A stretch of 28,747 nt of DNA from Candidatus Neomicrothrix sp. UBA881 (GCA_002294285.1 DBFL01000077.1:1-28747); one strand, 5' to 3'. Counted from the first letter of the stretch, positions 8,431-16,627 are shown. Numbers and translations are program-made. Notes: a model not told the origin generated them from the letters alone.

Positions 8431-9618
8431 CTACTTATCCGAAGACTCCTTAAAGAAAGTGGGAACCTCATCATCAGTTGTATTTAACATCTTTTCTAAG
8501 AATTGATGAAATCTCTGACCACCACCCTCGTTAAGGCCAAAATTTACAAACTCTTTCATTCCAGTATTTAAAGCCCTTTGTAAACGAAGACCTGTGAAGT
8601 AGTCTTCATCTTCAACTACTACACGTAAAAAATCCATTTGTTTTTTAACTTCATCTGCTTGTTGGTCATCTGGTGGTTGAGTATGTAAAAAAGTTTGAAT
8701 CGTTTTAGAACTTTCTGGGGTTGACCCTGGGAATAACTGCGACAGCATGTAGATCTTTCCATTTGCATCAAAACCTGCAATAGACACGTGAGGGAAAATA
8801 GTCCACACACCACCTACTAGCTCAGAGATAAGCCAATCATTTTCATCCCTTCCTTCAAGTTTTGAGAAATAAACATCGGGTCTTGTTGCCCTCTGATGCG
8901 GTCCCCATGAGTCATAGACAGCATGTCCACCTCCTTCTGGTCCAAATGTATTTCTATGCAAGACAGGAAGATGGTAGAGATCTAAATATCCGTCATATGC
9001 AACTTTCCAATTAGGTCCTTCAATTACTTGTCTTCCCACCACATGGCAGTCAGCAAGTCCGAGATATTCCAACATTTCCCCATAACCGCATAGGAAGGTA
9101 TCTATATCGATCACTGGGTTTGTACTTAGTGTCACCCATATAAGTCCAGCTCTTTCGTCGCATGGAAGTTCCACTAAACCATTGCACTGGTAATCAATCT
9201 GACCGAAATGTTCTTCTTCATAAACACCAACTAAATCACCCTGGGAGTTGTAAGTCCATGCATGATAGGGACACGCATGACGTCTAGAAGTTCCTGTTCC
9301 CTCTGGAACAACTATGGCTCCCCTATGTGTACAGGAATTAAGGAAAGCTCTTATGACACCGTCTTCTCCTCGTGTCACTAAAACTGGAACTCCTAAAACT
9401 TCCAGTGAGTGGTAAGAACCTGGATTGCTTAGTTCGGATGAACAGCTAAGAACTAAAGGTAGGCGACGAAAAACGTTTTTCATTTCTAATTCCCATTTCT
9501 CAGCACTTGTATAATTATCAGCTGGAACTTGAAAAATCTGATCTACACGGTCCTGTGTTCCATTTTGAAAGTGCTCAAGACCTCTTCGTCCGAAATCAAT
9601 TAAACGCTGTTTACTCAC
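8431..9618 (-). CDS. Rieske [2Fe-2S] aromatic-ring-hydroxylating-type oxygenase, large subunit
   Basis: 395 residues from the GTG at 9618, preferred over the upstream in-frame TTG at 9636 because a GGGGGG ribosome binding site lies about 7 bases before it. The Rieske cluster ligands are C96-T-H98 and C116-P-Y-H119. The catalytic domain has YLDLYHLPVLH, whose two His (216 and 221, spaced H-x4-H) bind the mononuclear iron. Such oxygenases hydroxylate aromatic rings, or demethylate or hydroxylate other substrates such as steroids, with electrons from a reductase that is not encoded nearby. No small beta subunit is present, which fits homotrimeric alpha-only types. The next gene in the transcript is the CoA-transferase. 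Confidence 0.92.
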   Translation of the reverse strand: MSKQRLIDFGRRGLEHFQNGTQDRVDQIFQVPADNYTSAEKWELEMKNVFRRLPLVLSCSSELSNPGSYHSLEVLGVPVLVTRGEDGVIRAFLNSCTHRGAIVVPEGTGTSRRHACPYHAWTYNSQGDLVGVYEEEHFGQIDYQCNGLVELPCDERAGLIWVTLSTNPVIDIDTFLCGYGEMLEYLGLADCHVVGRQVIEGPNWKVAYDGYLDLYHLPVLHRNTFGPEGGGHAVYDSWGPHQRATRPDVYFSKLEGRDENDWLISELVGGVWTIFPHVSIAGFDANGKIYMLSQLFPGSTPESSKTIQTFLHTQPPDDQQADEVKKQMDFLRVVVEDEDYFTGLRLQRALNTGMKEFVNFGLNEGGGQRFHQFLEKMLNTTDDEVPTFFKESSDK

Positions 9619-9672
9619 ATTTACACCCCCCTTCAAAAATCTCTTTAATTTTATCTACGGTTAAATAAATAA

Positions 9673-9692
9673 CTTCACAAAATTTGTTGAAG
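9673..9692 (-). terminator. weak stem-loop after the nitroreductase gene
   Basis: A stem CTTCA / TGAAG, extended inward by three pairs past one bulged base, starts 5 bases beyond the nitroreductase stop on the minus strand and is followed by a T-rich run (TTATTTATTT). It may act as a weak or partial Rho-independent terminator between the nitroreductase and Rieske genes. The stem is A+T-rich, so confidence is low. Confidence 0.35.
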
Positions 9693-9696
9693 CTTT

Positions 9697-10227
9697 TTAA
9701 ACTAACCCATCCTGCCAAGTCTCTCTATAAACCATGTCTTCTAGTGGTATCCGTGGGTGAGACTTTGACTTTTTAGATCCTCCTGCAGGAAATCCCATAC
9801 CTACTACCATTGGTACGTCATACTCATCAGGAATACCAAGAGCAGTTTTAAGTTCTTGCTGTCGATAAACGGTCATGGGGCAGCTATACAAACCCTCAGA
9901 GTTAGCAACGATCATTGCATTTTGTGCCATTCTCCCAATGTCAAAGTCAGGCCTTAGACCGCCGTCGGAATGGATTGCAAAAACAAGCGCAACTGAAGCT
10001 TGATTTATCCAATCTCCAAAATCTCCACTAGCTGCGACAGATTCTCTGCCCTCTTGATTCGTTACAACCACGACACGACCCGTTTGTCGATTTTTTCCAC
10101 TACCCGCCATTCTTGTTGCTTGCATTATCTTCACTAAGATTTCTTCAGGTATAGGACGACTATCAAACTCTCTTTTATCTCGTTTTTCTACAACTGCTTT
10201 ATATGCATCCATACCTAATAATCGCAT
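9697..10227 (-). CDS. nitroreductase-family FMN oxidoreductase
   Basis: A 176-residue protein of the nitroreductase fold. The N-terminal FMN-binding pattern is VVEKRDKREFDSRPIP, the middle has ATRMAGSGKNRQ, and the dimer/FMN helix reads GRMAQNAMIVANSEGLYSCP. Members are cytosolic FMN homodimers that use NAD(P)H (or F420H2 in some actinobacterial lines) to reduce nitro groups, quinones, enones or similar. The second in-frame ATG (10212) would give the more usual beginning MDAYKAVV; neither start has a clear ribosome binding site. It is divergent from the MaoC gene (about 70 bases apart) and upstream of the Rieske oxygenase on the same strand, so it may act in the same pathway. Confidence 0.85.
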   Translation of the reverse strand: MRLLGMDAYKAVVEKRDKREFDSRPIPEEILVKIMQATRMAGSGKNRQTGRVVVVTNQEGRESVAASGDFGDWINQASVALVFAIHSDGGLRPDFDIGRMAQNAMIVANSEGLYSCPMTVYRQQELKTALGIPDEYDVPMVVGMGFPAGGSKKSKSHPRIPLEDMVYRETWQDGLV

Positions 10228-10300
10228 TAGTAGCAGCTAGGTGTCTAGATCGGGCATGATAGAAACTCACAATTATTTTAAATCTAAATAGGAGGATGTG

Positions 10301-10780
10301 ATGTCTTCAAACTTGCAAAATGCTTTTGAATACCTCAAGGGACTAGAGGGATCGGATCAAGGCCATGGAGATTGGTTTGAAGTTGATCAAAATCGTATTA
10401 ATGATTTTGCCGACGCAACAATTGATCATCAATTTATTCATGTTGACCCTGAAAGAGCTTTAGCTGAAACCCCTTTTGGCGGAACAATAGCTCACGGCTT
10501 TCTTTCACTTTCTCTTCTTGTTCATCTGACAACAAGCCTCCCTGTTTCAATTCCAAAGTTGGAAGGCCAGTTGATGGGTATCAACTATGGTTTCGAAAAA
10601 ATTCGTTTCATTAATCCTGTATTAGCTGGTGCACGTATACGTGCTCAAAGCAAAATTTTTTCAGTGGAATTGAAGGAGCCTACTGCTGTAAACATAACTA
10701 GAACCATCACCGTTGAAATCGAGGGAGAAGAGAAACCAGCACTGGTGGCTGAATGGATAACACGCTCAGTGTTTGCTTAA
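10301..10780 (+). CDS. MaoC-like (hotdog-fold) enoyl-CoA hydratase
   Basis: 159 residues from ATG 10301; the GTG three bases earlier is too close to the AGGAGG box (10290-10295). The hydratase signature reads ATIDHQFIHVDPERA, with the catalytic pair Asp42 and His47 at the five-residue spacing of (R)-specific enoyl-CoA hydratases. Then comes FGGTIAHGFLSLSLL, the conserved substrate-loop and helix motif. It is about the normal length for single-domain MaoC proteins, which hydrate trans-2-enoyl-CoA as homodimers. Together with the acyl-CoA dehydrogenase and CoA-transferase it supplies a beta-oxidation-like step. Confidence 0.92.
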   Translation: MSSNLQNAFEYLKGLEGSDQGHGDWFEVDQNRINDFADATIDHQFIHVDPERALAETPFGGTIAHGFLSLSLLVHLTTSLPVSIPKLEGQLMGINYGFEKIRFINPVLAGARIRAQSKIFSVELKEPTAVNITRTITVEIEGEEKPALVAEWITRSVFA

Positions 10781-10921
10781 AGACTCGGCTCATATCGAAT
10801 TAAAGTCTTATGAAAACAATAATAAGAGAAGGTGGAATTTTGGTGGAGCAGAACAACCCTCGCTTCTCATTAGTGATATTCGTGAAACTTTTTCACAACT
10901 TTGCAACTAATTAGGTTTTCT

Positions 10922-12202
10922 CTATCTGATTTTTATGTGCATCTCTTCCAAAGGAAGTAGAAAAAAACTCGGTTCGTGAGCAGGATCTTGTAATGGTTTA
11001 GCAAAATCAAACCATTCACTACGTTCAAGCAAAGCAGTAAATGCGCTTTTTAATTCTTGACGGGCAAGAGAAGCACCAGGGCAAAAATGTGCACCGAATC
11101 CGAAAGCTAAATGGCCACCGTTATCGTTTCGTGTGATATCGAATTTTTCTGGATCTTCAAACTGTTCTGGATCACGATTCGCTGCGCCATACCGAACTGA
11201 AACCATAGATCCAGCGGGAATTGTTGTGCCACTAACTTCTGTATCTTCAGTGGTCATTCGAGCTAAACCTTGAACAGGACTCCAGAATCTCAAAGCTTCT
11301 TCAATAAAATTGTCTATAAGTTCAGGATTACTTCTAAGCATTTTTTGTGTCTCTGGATATTCGATCAACAACCAAATCCCATGTGCCAGTGCGCTGGTGG
11401 TTGTTTCAAAACCTCCAGTTATTAGCTGATGCATCAAATTTTGTAACTCCGCAGTTGTAAGCGGTTCTTCACCCTCTTCATGAGAATGAACTAATGCTGA
11501 AATCAAATCATCTGATGGACTTTCTCGTCTCTTTTCGAATTCTTGCGCAAAATGTCTCTGAGCTTCTAACTCTATTTCCGCTACCTCTCTAACTTCTTCG
11601 TCTGTCAATAAACGCATTGAGGGTGCAAGCATTGCATCTGCCCACTTTTTAAACGTGTAAATCTGACTCCTATCAAGTCCTAGTTGCTCAGTAATAATTA
11701 TTCCTGGTAAGGGCATAGCAAACTCACTTACAAATTCGCATTCACCTGATTCTTCAAATTCGTCAATAAGAGAATTTGTCACGGCATCTATATTCGGTGC
11801 CATGGCCGCAACCCTTCTTGGAGTAAAAACACGATTTATTAGCTTTCGATAATGGGTGTGTACAGGTGGGTCGGTGCGTTGCAAAGTTAAAACATGCCCC
11901 CATCCTTCCTTGCTTAAAATTTCTTGATGAAGTCGAAGTTTTTCTGCCTGATGACCTGCAGCTGCCCGAACAGTGCTGGAGAAAATCTCAGGTGTCAACA
12001 AAGCCTTTTTTGAAGCCTCATAATTAACCATCAGCCAAACCCCTGTTTCCGGCACCTTATGAACTGGACATTTCTCATGTAATTCTGAAATAAATTCCCA
12101 AGGCTCACTCTGGACCCTATGATCCATAAAACTTGTTGTTACAGGGCATTTGTGCTCTGGTAAGGCAGGCTTTTCTTCATGTTCGGTTTCTTCAATAGTC
12201 AT
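10922..12202 (-). CDS. cytochrome P450 no. 2
   Basis: A 426-residue soluble P450. The I-helix motif is GGFETTTS, the ExxR lies in EEALRF, and the haem loop is HLAFGFGAHFCPGASLARQE with Cys374 as thiolate ligand. The N-terminus carries an acidic leader followed by HKCPVTTSFMDHRVQ, a region usual before the first P450 helix. No Shine-Dalgarno sequence precedes the ATG. It is divergent from an SDR (60 bases), so a P450 plus alcohol dehydrogenase pair acting in sequence is plausible: hydroxylation, then oxidation of the alcohol. No ferredoxin is nearby. Its sequence is well diverged from the other two P450s, so it is not a recent duplicate. Confidence 0.95.
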   Translation of the reverse strand: MTIEETEHEEKPALPEHKCPVTTSFMDHRVQSEPWEFISELHEKCPVHKVPETGVWLMVNYEASKKALLTPEIFSSTVRAAAGHQAEKLRLHQEILSKEGWGHVLTLQRTDPPVHTHYRKLINRVFTPRRVAAMAPNIDAVTNSLIDEFEESGECEFVSEFAMPLPGIIITEQLGLDRSQIYTFKKWADAMLAPSMRLLTDEEVREVAEIELEAQRHFAQEFEKRRESPSDDLISALVHSHEEGEEPLTTAELQNLMHQLITGGFETTTSALAHGIWLLIEYPETQKMLRSNPELIDNFIEEALRFWSPVQGLARMTTEDTEVSGTTIPAGSMVSVRYGAANRDPEQFEDPEKFDITRNDNGGHLAFGFGAHFCPGASLARQELKSAFTALLERSEWFDFAKPLQDPAHEPSFFLLPLEEMHIKIR

Positions 12203-12262
12203 GACTATAGGCTACGCAATCTAAATTCAGAAGTCGACTTGAAGGCGATGTAAGGTTTAGTT

Positions 12263-13099
12263 ATGTCAAGAATGAATGGGAAAGTAGCTGTAATCACTGG
12301 TGGTGCCAACGGTCTGGGAAAAGCCACAGCTTTACGTTTTGTGCAAGAAGGGGCAAAAGGAATCGTCATTGCAGACATGCTTGAAGAAGTAGGATTAGAG
12401 ACTGTGCAAATGTTGAAGGAAGCTGGAGGAAAAGCAGTTTATGCACCCCTTGATGCTGTTAATCGTCTTGAAAATGAAGAAATGATTAACATCGCGGTAA
12501 CAGAATTTGGTTCAATTGATGTTCTTGTTACCGCAGCTGGAATAACACACCAGGATTACCTGTCAGGTGACCGAGAAGCTGAAGTAAAGATGGCAATAAA
12601 AAGAGCTCAAGAAATTGAAAATCCTGCTCAAGGATTTATCGAAGGCAGTCTTGAAGAATGGCAAAAAGTTATTGATGTTAATTTGACAGGAACCTATTTC
12701 GCTTTACAGGCTGCCGCATCAGTGATGATCGACCAAGGAAAAGGTGGTTCAATAATTACTCTCGCATCGATTGCTTCTAAACATCCAGACGCTGGTCCAA
12801 CTCCTTATGTTGTTTCAAAAGCTGGAGTTTGGATGCTCACCAAAAAAGCTGCGCGTGAACTTGCCCCAGCCAAAATTCGAGTCAATGCAATTGGACCAGG
12901 GTTCATTGAAACACACATGACTACAATTTTTGAAATCAGTCCTCCTGAAAGAGTTGAAGAGGTGTTTAAAAGCGTTCCAATGGGTCGAAGAGGTCTCCCT
13001 GTGGAAATAGCAAATACTGCTCTTTTCCTTGCTTCGGATGAGTCGTCATATATGACAGGTGAAATCCTGCATCCGGACGGAGGCTACTTCACAGATTAA
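12263..13099 (+). CDS. short-chain dehydrogenase/reductase (SDR), NAD-type, with an internal insertion
   Basis: 278 residues, somewhat longer than classical SDRs. The Rossmann motif is TGGANGLG (12-19), Asp38 ends the second beta strand (NAD preference), TAAG follows at 90-93, and the catalytic residues are Ser169, Tyr182 and Lys186 (YVVSK), with Asn140 in DVNLTG. About 25-30 extra charged residues (roughly 98-128, including SGDREAEVKMAIKRAQEIE) sit between the NAG-type motif and the Asn helix, near the active-site entrance. It likely oxidises a secondary alcohol. GTAAGG lies upstream of the ATG. It is divergent from P450 no. 2 and ends 7 bases from the convergent phosphotransferase-like gene. 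Confidence 0.93.
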   Translation: MSRMNGKVAVITGGANGLGKATALRFVQEGAKGIVIADMLEEVGLETVQMLKEAGGKAVYAPLDAVNRLENEEMINIAVTEFGSIDVLVTAAGITHQDYLSGDREAEVKMAIKRAQEIENPAQGFIEGSLEEWQKVIDVNLTGTYFALQAAASVMIDQGKGGSIITLASIASKHPDAGPTPYVVSKAGVWMLTKKAARELAPAKIRVNAIGPGFIETHMTTIFEISPPERVEEVFKSVPMGRRGLPVEIANTALFLASDESSYMTGEILHPDGGYFTD

Positions 13100-13106
13100 T
13101 TTCGAG

Positions 13107-14846
13107 CTATGACTCTATTGTTACGGTTCCTGTTGATCCATCTACTGTGATAGTGCAACCATCTGTTATCCGATCAGTTGCATCTACAACTGAAACCGCA
13201 CAGGGTATCCCTAGTTCTCTGCTGACTATCGCTGCATGACTTGCAACTGCTCCAACATTTACCACCACGGCTGAAGCTGTCATAAACAAAGGAGTCCAAG
13301 AAGGGTCAGTTGTAGGAGCAATCATGACATCACCAGGTTCAAGAGATGAAGCATCACTAGGATCAAGGATTACTCTTGCTGTACCAGTTGCCACACCTGG
13401 CGCCCCTCCACTGCCTTGAAGAACTTCGCCCGTTTTAGCTGGACCAGATTTTTTTGACCCTCTCTTCGGCCATTCAGAAATTGGAGGTATACCGACTTTC
13501 CCGTCAACGATGTAAGGCGGCTCAACCTCGTGCAAATAAGAAAAGTCTTTGTCCCTTTCTAAAATTGTGTCTCTCATTGACATGGGGTCGGCAACGAAAC
13601 TGTCGAGCTCTGATTCAGTCAACATGAATAGCTGTTGGAGGTCATCAATCGCTCCTTGTTCAACCATCCTTTTACCTAGTTCCATCATTGCTAATTTCGC
13701 TTCATGGATTGAGCGGATGGCGGCATTTTTTCCCATTTCCCGCATACCAAAGAAAAGAGCGGCCGATTTAATTGCTGCAGATAGAGTTCCATGTGTCTCT
13801 TCATCATCTTTGACAAGATCTAAGACTTCTGCAGTTAGTTTCTCTCGTGTTTCGGCTGACTTAACGGAAGCTAGGTGGGGCGATTTATCATCTTCTTGAA
13901 GACGCAGTCTCTCTAACATGCCGATTGGTAATTCAGGCTTTGTTGTCCATGAGTGTGATCTCATATCCCATTCATTAGGCCCACGGTGACCACATTCTTC
14001 AATTAATTCGTCCCACAAATCCAAGAAAGCTCGGGCATCATCTGAATCTGATTCTCTTATCTTTTCTAAGATCTCATCATTATTTCCATCGAAAATACCA
14101 GAAAGTTCTTCTGAGTCACGGATCACTCTACTCAAATCCCACATACGAAATGAGGCACCAGCTGATTCAACATCTCCGACTGCAGACATTAATTTCACAG
14201 CGTCTTCTGAACGTCCGATTCCATCACAAATAGCCTGAACTGCACCAGGACCAAGCGAACAGGCTAGTGCTGCTACGCAAGAAGGAACCCATACATATTC
14301 GAGCAATTCCACCATTTCACGTGCATATTCAACTAGCTCTTCATTTGATGACTTGCTGTGATCAGGACGATTTTTTACAGCTTGACGGGCAGTTTCAGAC
14401 CGTTCTTCCATCATTGGATAATCCTCAGTACTCATCACCCAGGCCATGCTCTCATTAACTAATGCTTCAGCTTCTTCTTTAATATCATCCGGATGTTCTT
14501 CGTATTCAGGTACCCCCGGACGGTCGCCGAAATACGCTTGATTTATAGCTTCTGGAGTGGCGCCAGGCATTCGGACCCCAAAAACCCAGGTCATCGAGAG
14601 ACAATTGTAGAAGTAGCCTCCCCAAAGTCCAAAAACGCTACGTGTTTCATGTGGAAACTCTTCCAAGTCAAAAACTCCATACTCCACATAACCTCCTGCC
14701 ACTCCAGGACAGCAGCCCTTTTCCCAAGCCATAGTCCAACCAAGTGGGCTCCACGGATCTGGCCCTACTTCATCCGCATTCCCACGCGTGTAATATCGGA
14801 ATCTTTCATTGAATGGGCTATCAGTTATCCAGCTCTCCATTTTCAA
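13107..14846 (-). CDS. PEP-synthase/rifampin-phosphotransferase-like protein without ATP-grasp domain (paralogue 2)
   Basis: A 579-residue full-length paralogue of the 3198-4934 protein, one residue longer and collinear throughout. The N-terminus has YYTRGNADEVGPDPWSPLG, the mid-region GHRGPNEWDMR and SWTTKPELPIGMLERLRLQ, and the C-terminal swivelling domain GAVASHAAIVSRELGIPC with phospho-accepting His537. Like its paralogue it has no ATP-grasp domain. The N-terminal thirds differ much more than the C-terminal domain, which suggests separate substrates but a shared phosphate donor. It is convergent with an SDR and divergent from the TGA-containing AhpD-like gene (84-base spacer). Phosphoryl transfer to a small molecule is inferred, not shown. 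Confidence 0.8.
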   Translation of the reverse strand: MKMESWITDSPFNERFRYYTRGNADEVGPDPWSPLGWTMAWEKGCCPGVAGGYVEYGVFDLEEFPHETRSVFGLWGGYFYNCLSMTWVFGVRMPGATPEAINQAYFGDRPGVPEYEEHPDDIKEEAEALVNESMAWVMSTEDYPMMEERSETARQAVKNRPDHSKSSNEELVEYAREMVELLEYVWVPSCVAALACSLGPGAVQAICDGIGRSEDAVKLMSAVGDVESAGASFRMWDLSRVIRDSEELSGIFDGNNDEILEKIRESDSDDARAFLDLWDELIEECGHRGPNEWDMRSHSWTTKPELPIGMLERLRLQEDDKSPHLASVKSAETREKLTAEVLDLVKDDEETHGTLSAAIKSAALFFGMREMGKNAAIRSIHEAKLAMMELGKRMVEQGAIDDLQQLFMLTESELDSFVADPMSMRDTILERDKDFSYLHEVEPPYIVDGKVGIPPISEWPKRGSKKSGPAKTGEVLQGSGGAPGVATGTARVILDPSDASSLEPGDVMIAPTTDPSWTPLFMTASAVVVNVGAVASHAAIVSRELGIPCAVSVVDATDRITDGCTITVDGSTGTVTIES

Positions 14847-14930
14847 CTTCCTTTATCTCTGCTATTTTTAATCTCAGTTGTTTTTAACAAGTAGATGGAA
14901 AACTATCAACAAATGAAGGAGATACTCCAT

Positions 14931-15431
14931 ATGGCGCGTATAGAAATTCCTGATGGTGAAGGAAACGAAATGAGCAGAGTCTGGTCAATAGCACCTCATA
15001 TGGGAGAAGGGATACATGCTTTAAGCAAAGCAGTTTATGAAAAAAGTGGTCTACCCATTCGTGAACGTGAAGCCGCTCGTATGAGAATCGCTCAACTCAA
15101 TGCGTGCGATATATGACTTAATACAAGAGCTGCATCGGCGATGGAGCAAGGATTTGATGAGGAACACTATCATTCAGTTCACTTATATGAAGAAAACCAA
15201 TCTTTTACAACTCGTGAAAAACTAGCAATCGAATATGCGGAGTGTTTTGCTCTTGATCACAAAGCTATTAACGACGAGTTTTTTATTCGATTAAAAGAAC
15301 ATTTCAGTGATGAAGAAATTTTAGAACTAACTATCACAATAGGGTTTTGTGTTGGGATGGGGCGCTCTTTAACTGTCTTAGATGTGGCACAAGACTTTGA
15401 CATCAATTGGAGCCGGGAGCCAAAGAAATAA
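14931..15431 (+). CDS. AhpD/carboxymuconolactone-decarboxylase-like protein with in-frame TGA (candidate selenoprotein, CxxU)
   Basis: Two open stretches on either side of TGA 15114-15116 are in the same frame and together encode one 166-residue protein of normal family length. The chosen ATG 14931 gives the usual MARIEIP beginning and has AAGGAG 9 bases upstream; an in-frame ATG at 14895 would add 12 residues. Around the TGA the protein reads RIAQLNAC-D-I-[TGA]-LNTRAASAMEQG, where homologues have CxxC, so TGA replaces the second, catalytic Cys (codon 62; first Cys 59). Glu47 sits 12 residues before Cys59, like the proton-relay Glu of mycobacterial AhpD. The C-terminal half is intact and a SECIS-like hairpin follows the TGA. 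A recent nonsense mutation or sequencing error is the alternative. AhpD-type proteins are CxxC peroxidases or thiol oxidoreductases. P450 no. 3 starts 10 bases after it. Confidence 0.8.
15129..15147 (+). promoter_or_regulatory. candidate bacterial SECIS element
   Basis: A hairpin inside the coding sequence just after TGA 15114-15116. The lower stem is GCU/AGC (15129-15131 with 15145-15147), then one G-G mismatch, then the upper stem CAUC/GAUG (15133-15136 with 15140-15143) closing a three-base loop GGC (15137-15139). The loop begins 20 bases after the TGA and its first two bases are G. Both match the general bacterial SECIS model: a small apical loop with an early G, about 16-37 bases from the UGA. 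A seven-pair hairpin can occur by chance; its position is what makes it notable. Confidence 0.6.
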
Positions 15432-15441
15432 AAATAAAGCT

Positions 15442-16614
15442 ATGGCATATTCACACTTAGAAAGAGCTAACGATCTTGAACCATCTGATGGACATCGTGT
15501 TCTTCGTGAAGAATGTCCTCTTCACCGCGAGGAAAATTTCGATCCACCTTTTTATGTGGTTAGTAGACACGATGATGTAATTGAAATTTTAAAATCCCCA
15601 AAACTATGGGGCAACGCTGATGGCCCCGGCGTTTTCTACCAAAAGGGCGGTGTTTTGGGGTCAGCTGATGATCCTGATCATGCCCGACAACGAAAAGTTC
15701 TTAGGGAGATATTTCTTCCTTCAAAGATGCGCTCACTGGAAAACAGACTCAAAAAGATTAGAGATGACCTTTGGAAAGTTTTTGAAAAACCAGGTAATGG
15801 TGATTTTGTTGATCTTTTTGCTTTTCCTTTTCCTGCATTCGCCATAGCTGAAATTCTTGGAGTCGACCCCAAGGATAGAGAAAAATTCCACAAATGGGCT
15901 GATGACATTGTTGCTGGTCTCGGGGGTGGCGATCTTGAGCTGGTGGACAAAGCCAACCTTGAACTCTGGTCATATATCGACGAACTTGTCGAGGAAAGAC
16001 TCATGTTAATGGAAAAAGGTGAGCAACTACCTGACGATGCTATTTCTACAATGACCATCGCCTTTTCAAATGGGCAGCTCTCTAGAAGAGAAATACAGCA
16101 ACTAGGTCATCAGCTTCTTGTTGCCGGACATGAAACTACAGCGAGTCTTTTAGCACTAATGATTTACAGGCTTTCAGCAGAACCTGAATTACTCAATGAG
16201 CTTAAAAGTAATCGGAATTTAATTGAACTAGCTGTTGAAGAATTCCTTAGATTCGACTCTCCAGTCCAAGGTTTGTTCAGAACTAATTCAGAAACCTGCC
16301 CCGTCCTAGACACAACAATCCCTGCAAGAACAAAGCTTCAAGCCATGTTTGCCTCTGCAAATCGAGATCCAGCGATTTGGGAAGATCCAGATTCGATTAG
16401 ATTTGATCGTGACCCCAAACTTGCACGACAGCACTTGGCTTTTGGATGGGGGGTCCACTACTGCATCGGTGCTCCTCTTGCAAGATTAGAAGCTTGTTTA
16501 GCATTGGAAAAAATTGTTGAGTCGCTCACAACAATTGAGGTCTTAGAAGAACCCCCAACGACTCCACCTTTTATCCTTAGAGGATTTACGAAACTAAATA
16601 TCAGGTGGACTTAA
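15442..16614 (+). CDS. cytochrome P450 no. 3
   Basis: 390 residues from ATG 15442 (MAYSHLERAND). An upstream in-frame ATG at 15382 lies inside the AhpD-like gene and would add 20 residues unlike a P450. Motifs: I-helix AGHETTA, ExxR in EEFLRF, and haem loop HLAFGWGVHYCIGAPLARLE with Cys341. The N-terminus is shorter than in the other two P450s. It starts 10 bases after the AhpD-like stop codon on the same strand, so the two are almost surely cotranscribed and the P450 would depend on ribosomes or transcripts passing the TGA. It converges on an SDR with 13 bases between stops. The substrate is unknown. Confidence 0.94.
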   Translation: MAYSHLERANDLEPSDGHRVLREECPLHREENFDPPFYVVSRHDDVIEILKSPKLWGNADGPGVFYQKGGVLGSADDPDHARQRKVLREIFLPSKMRSLENRLKKIRDDLWKVFEKPGNGDFVDLFAFPFPAFAIAEILGVDPKDREKFHKWADDIVAGLGGGDLELVDKANLELWSYIDELVEERLMLMEKGEQLPDDAISTMTIAFSNGQLSRREIQQLGHQLLVAGHETTASLLALMIYRLSAEPELLNELKSNRNLIELAVEEFLRFDSPVQGLFRTNSETCPVLDTTIPARTKLQAMFASANRDPAIWEDPDSIRFDRDPKLARQHLAFGWGVHYCIGAPLARLEACLALEKIVESLTTIEVLEEPPTTPPFILRGFTKLNIRWT

Positions 16615-16627
16615 AAGAATCTGACAC

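Noticed and set aside
10237..10248. CTAG-GTGT-CTAG inverted repeat in the nitroreductase/MaoC divergent spacer
   Set aside because: Four-base arms are too short to support an operator without a second copy.
10810..10914. 34-codon open frame in the 141-base spacer between the MaoC gene and P450 no. 2
   Set aside because: No ribosome binding site, no recognisable motif, and a composition typical of A+T-rich spacer DNA. A 6-bp A+T-rich hairpin at 10882-10896 in the same spacer is too weak to call a terminator.
14895..15431. Reading the AhpD-like locus as two separate genes or a plain pseudogene
   Set aside because: Both parts share one frame, join into one full-length domain, have no other lesion, and the TGA replaces exactly the redox Cys with a SECIS-like hairpin after it. 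A mutation or read error remains possible but is the weaker explanation.
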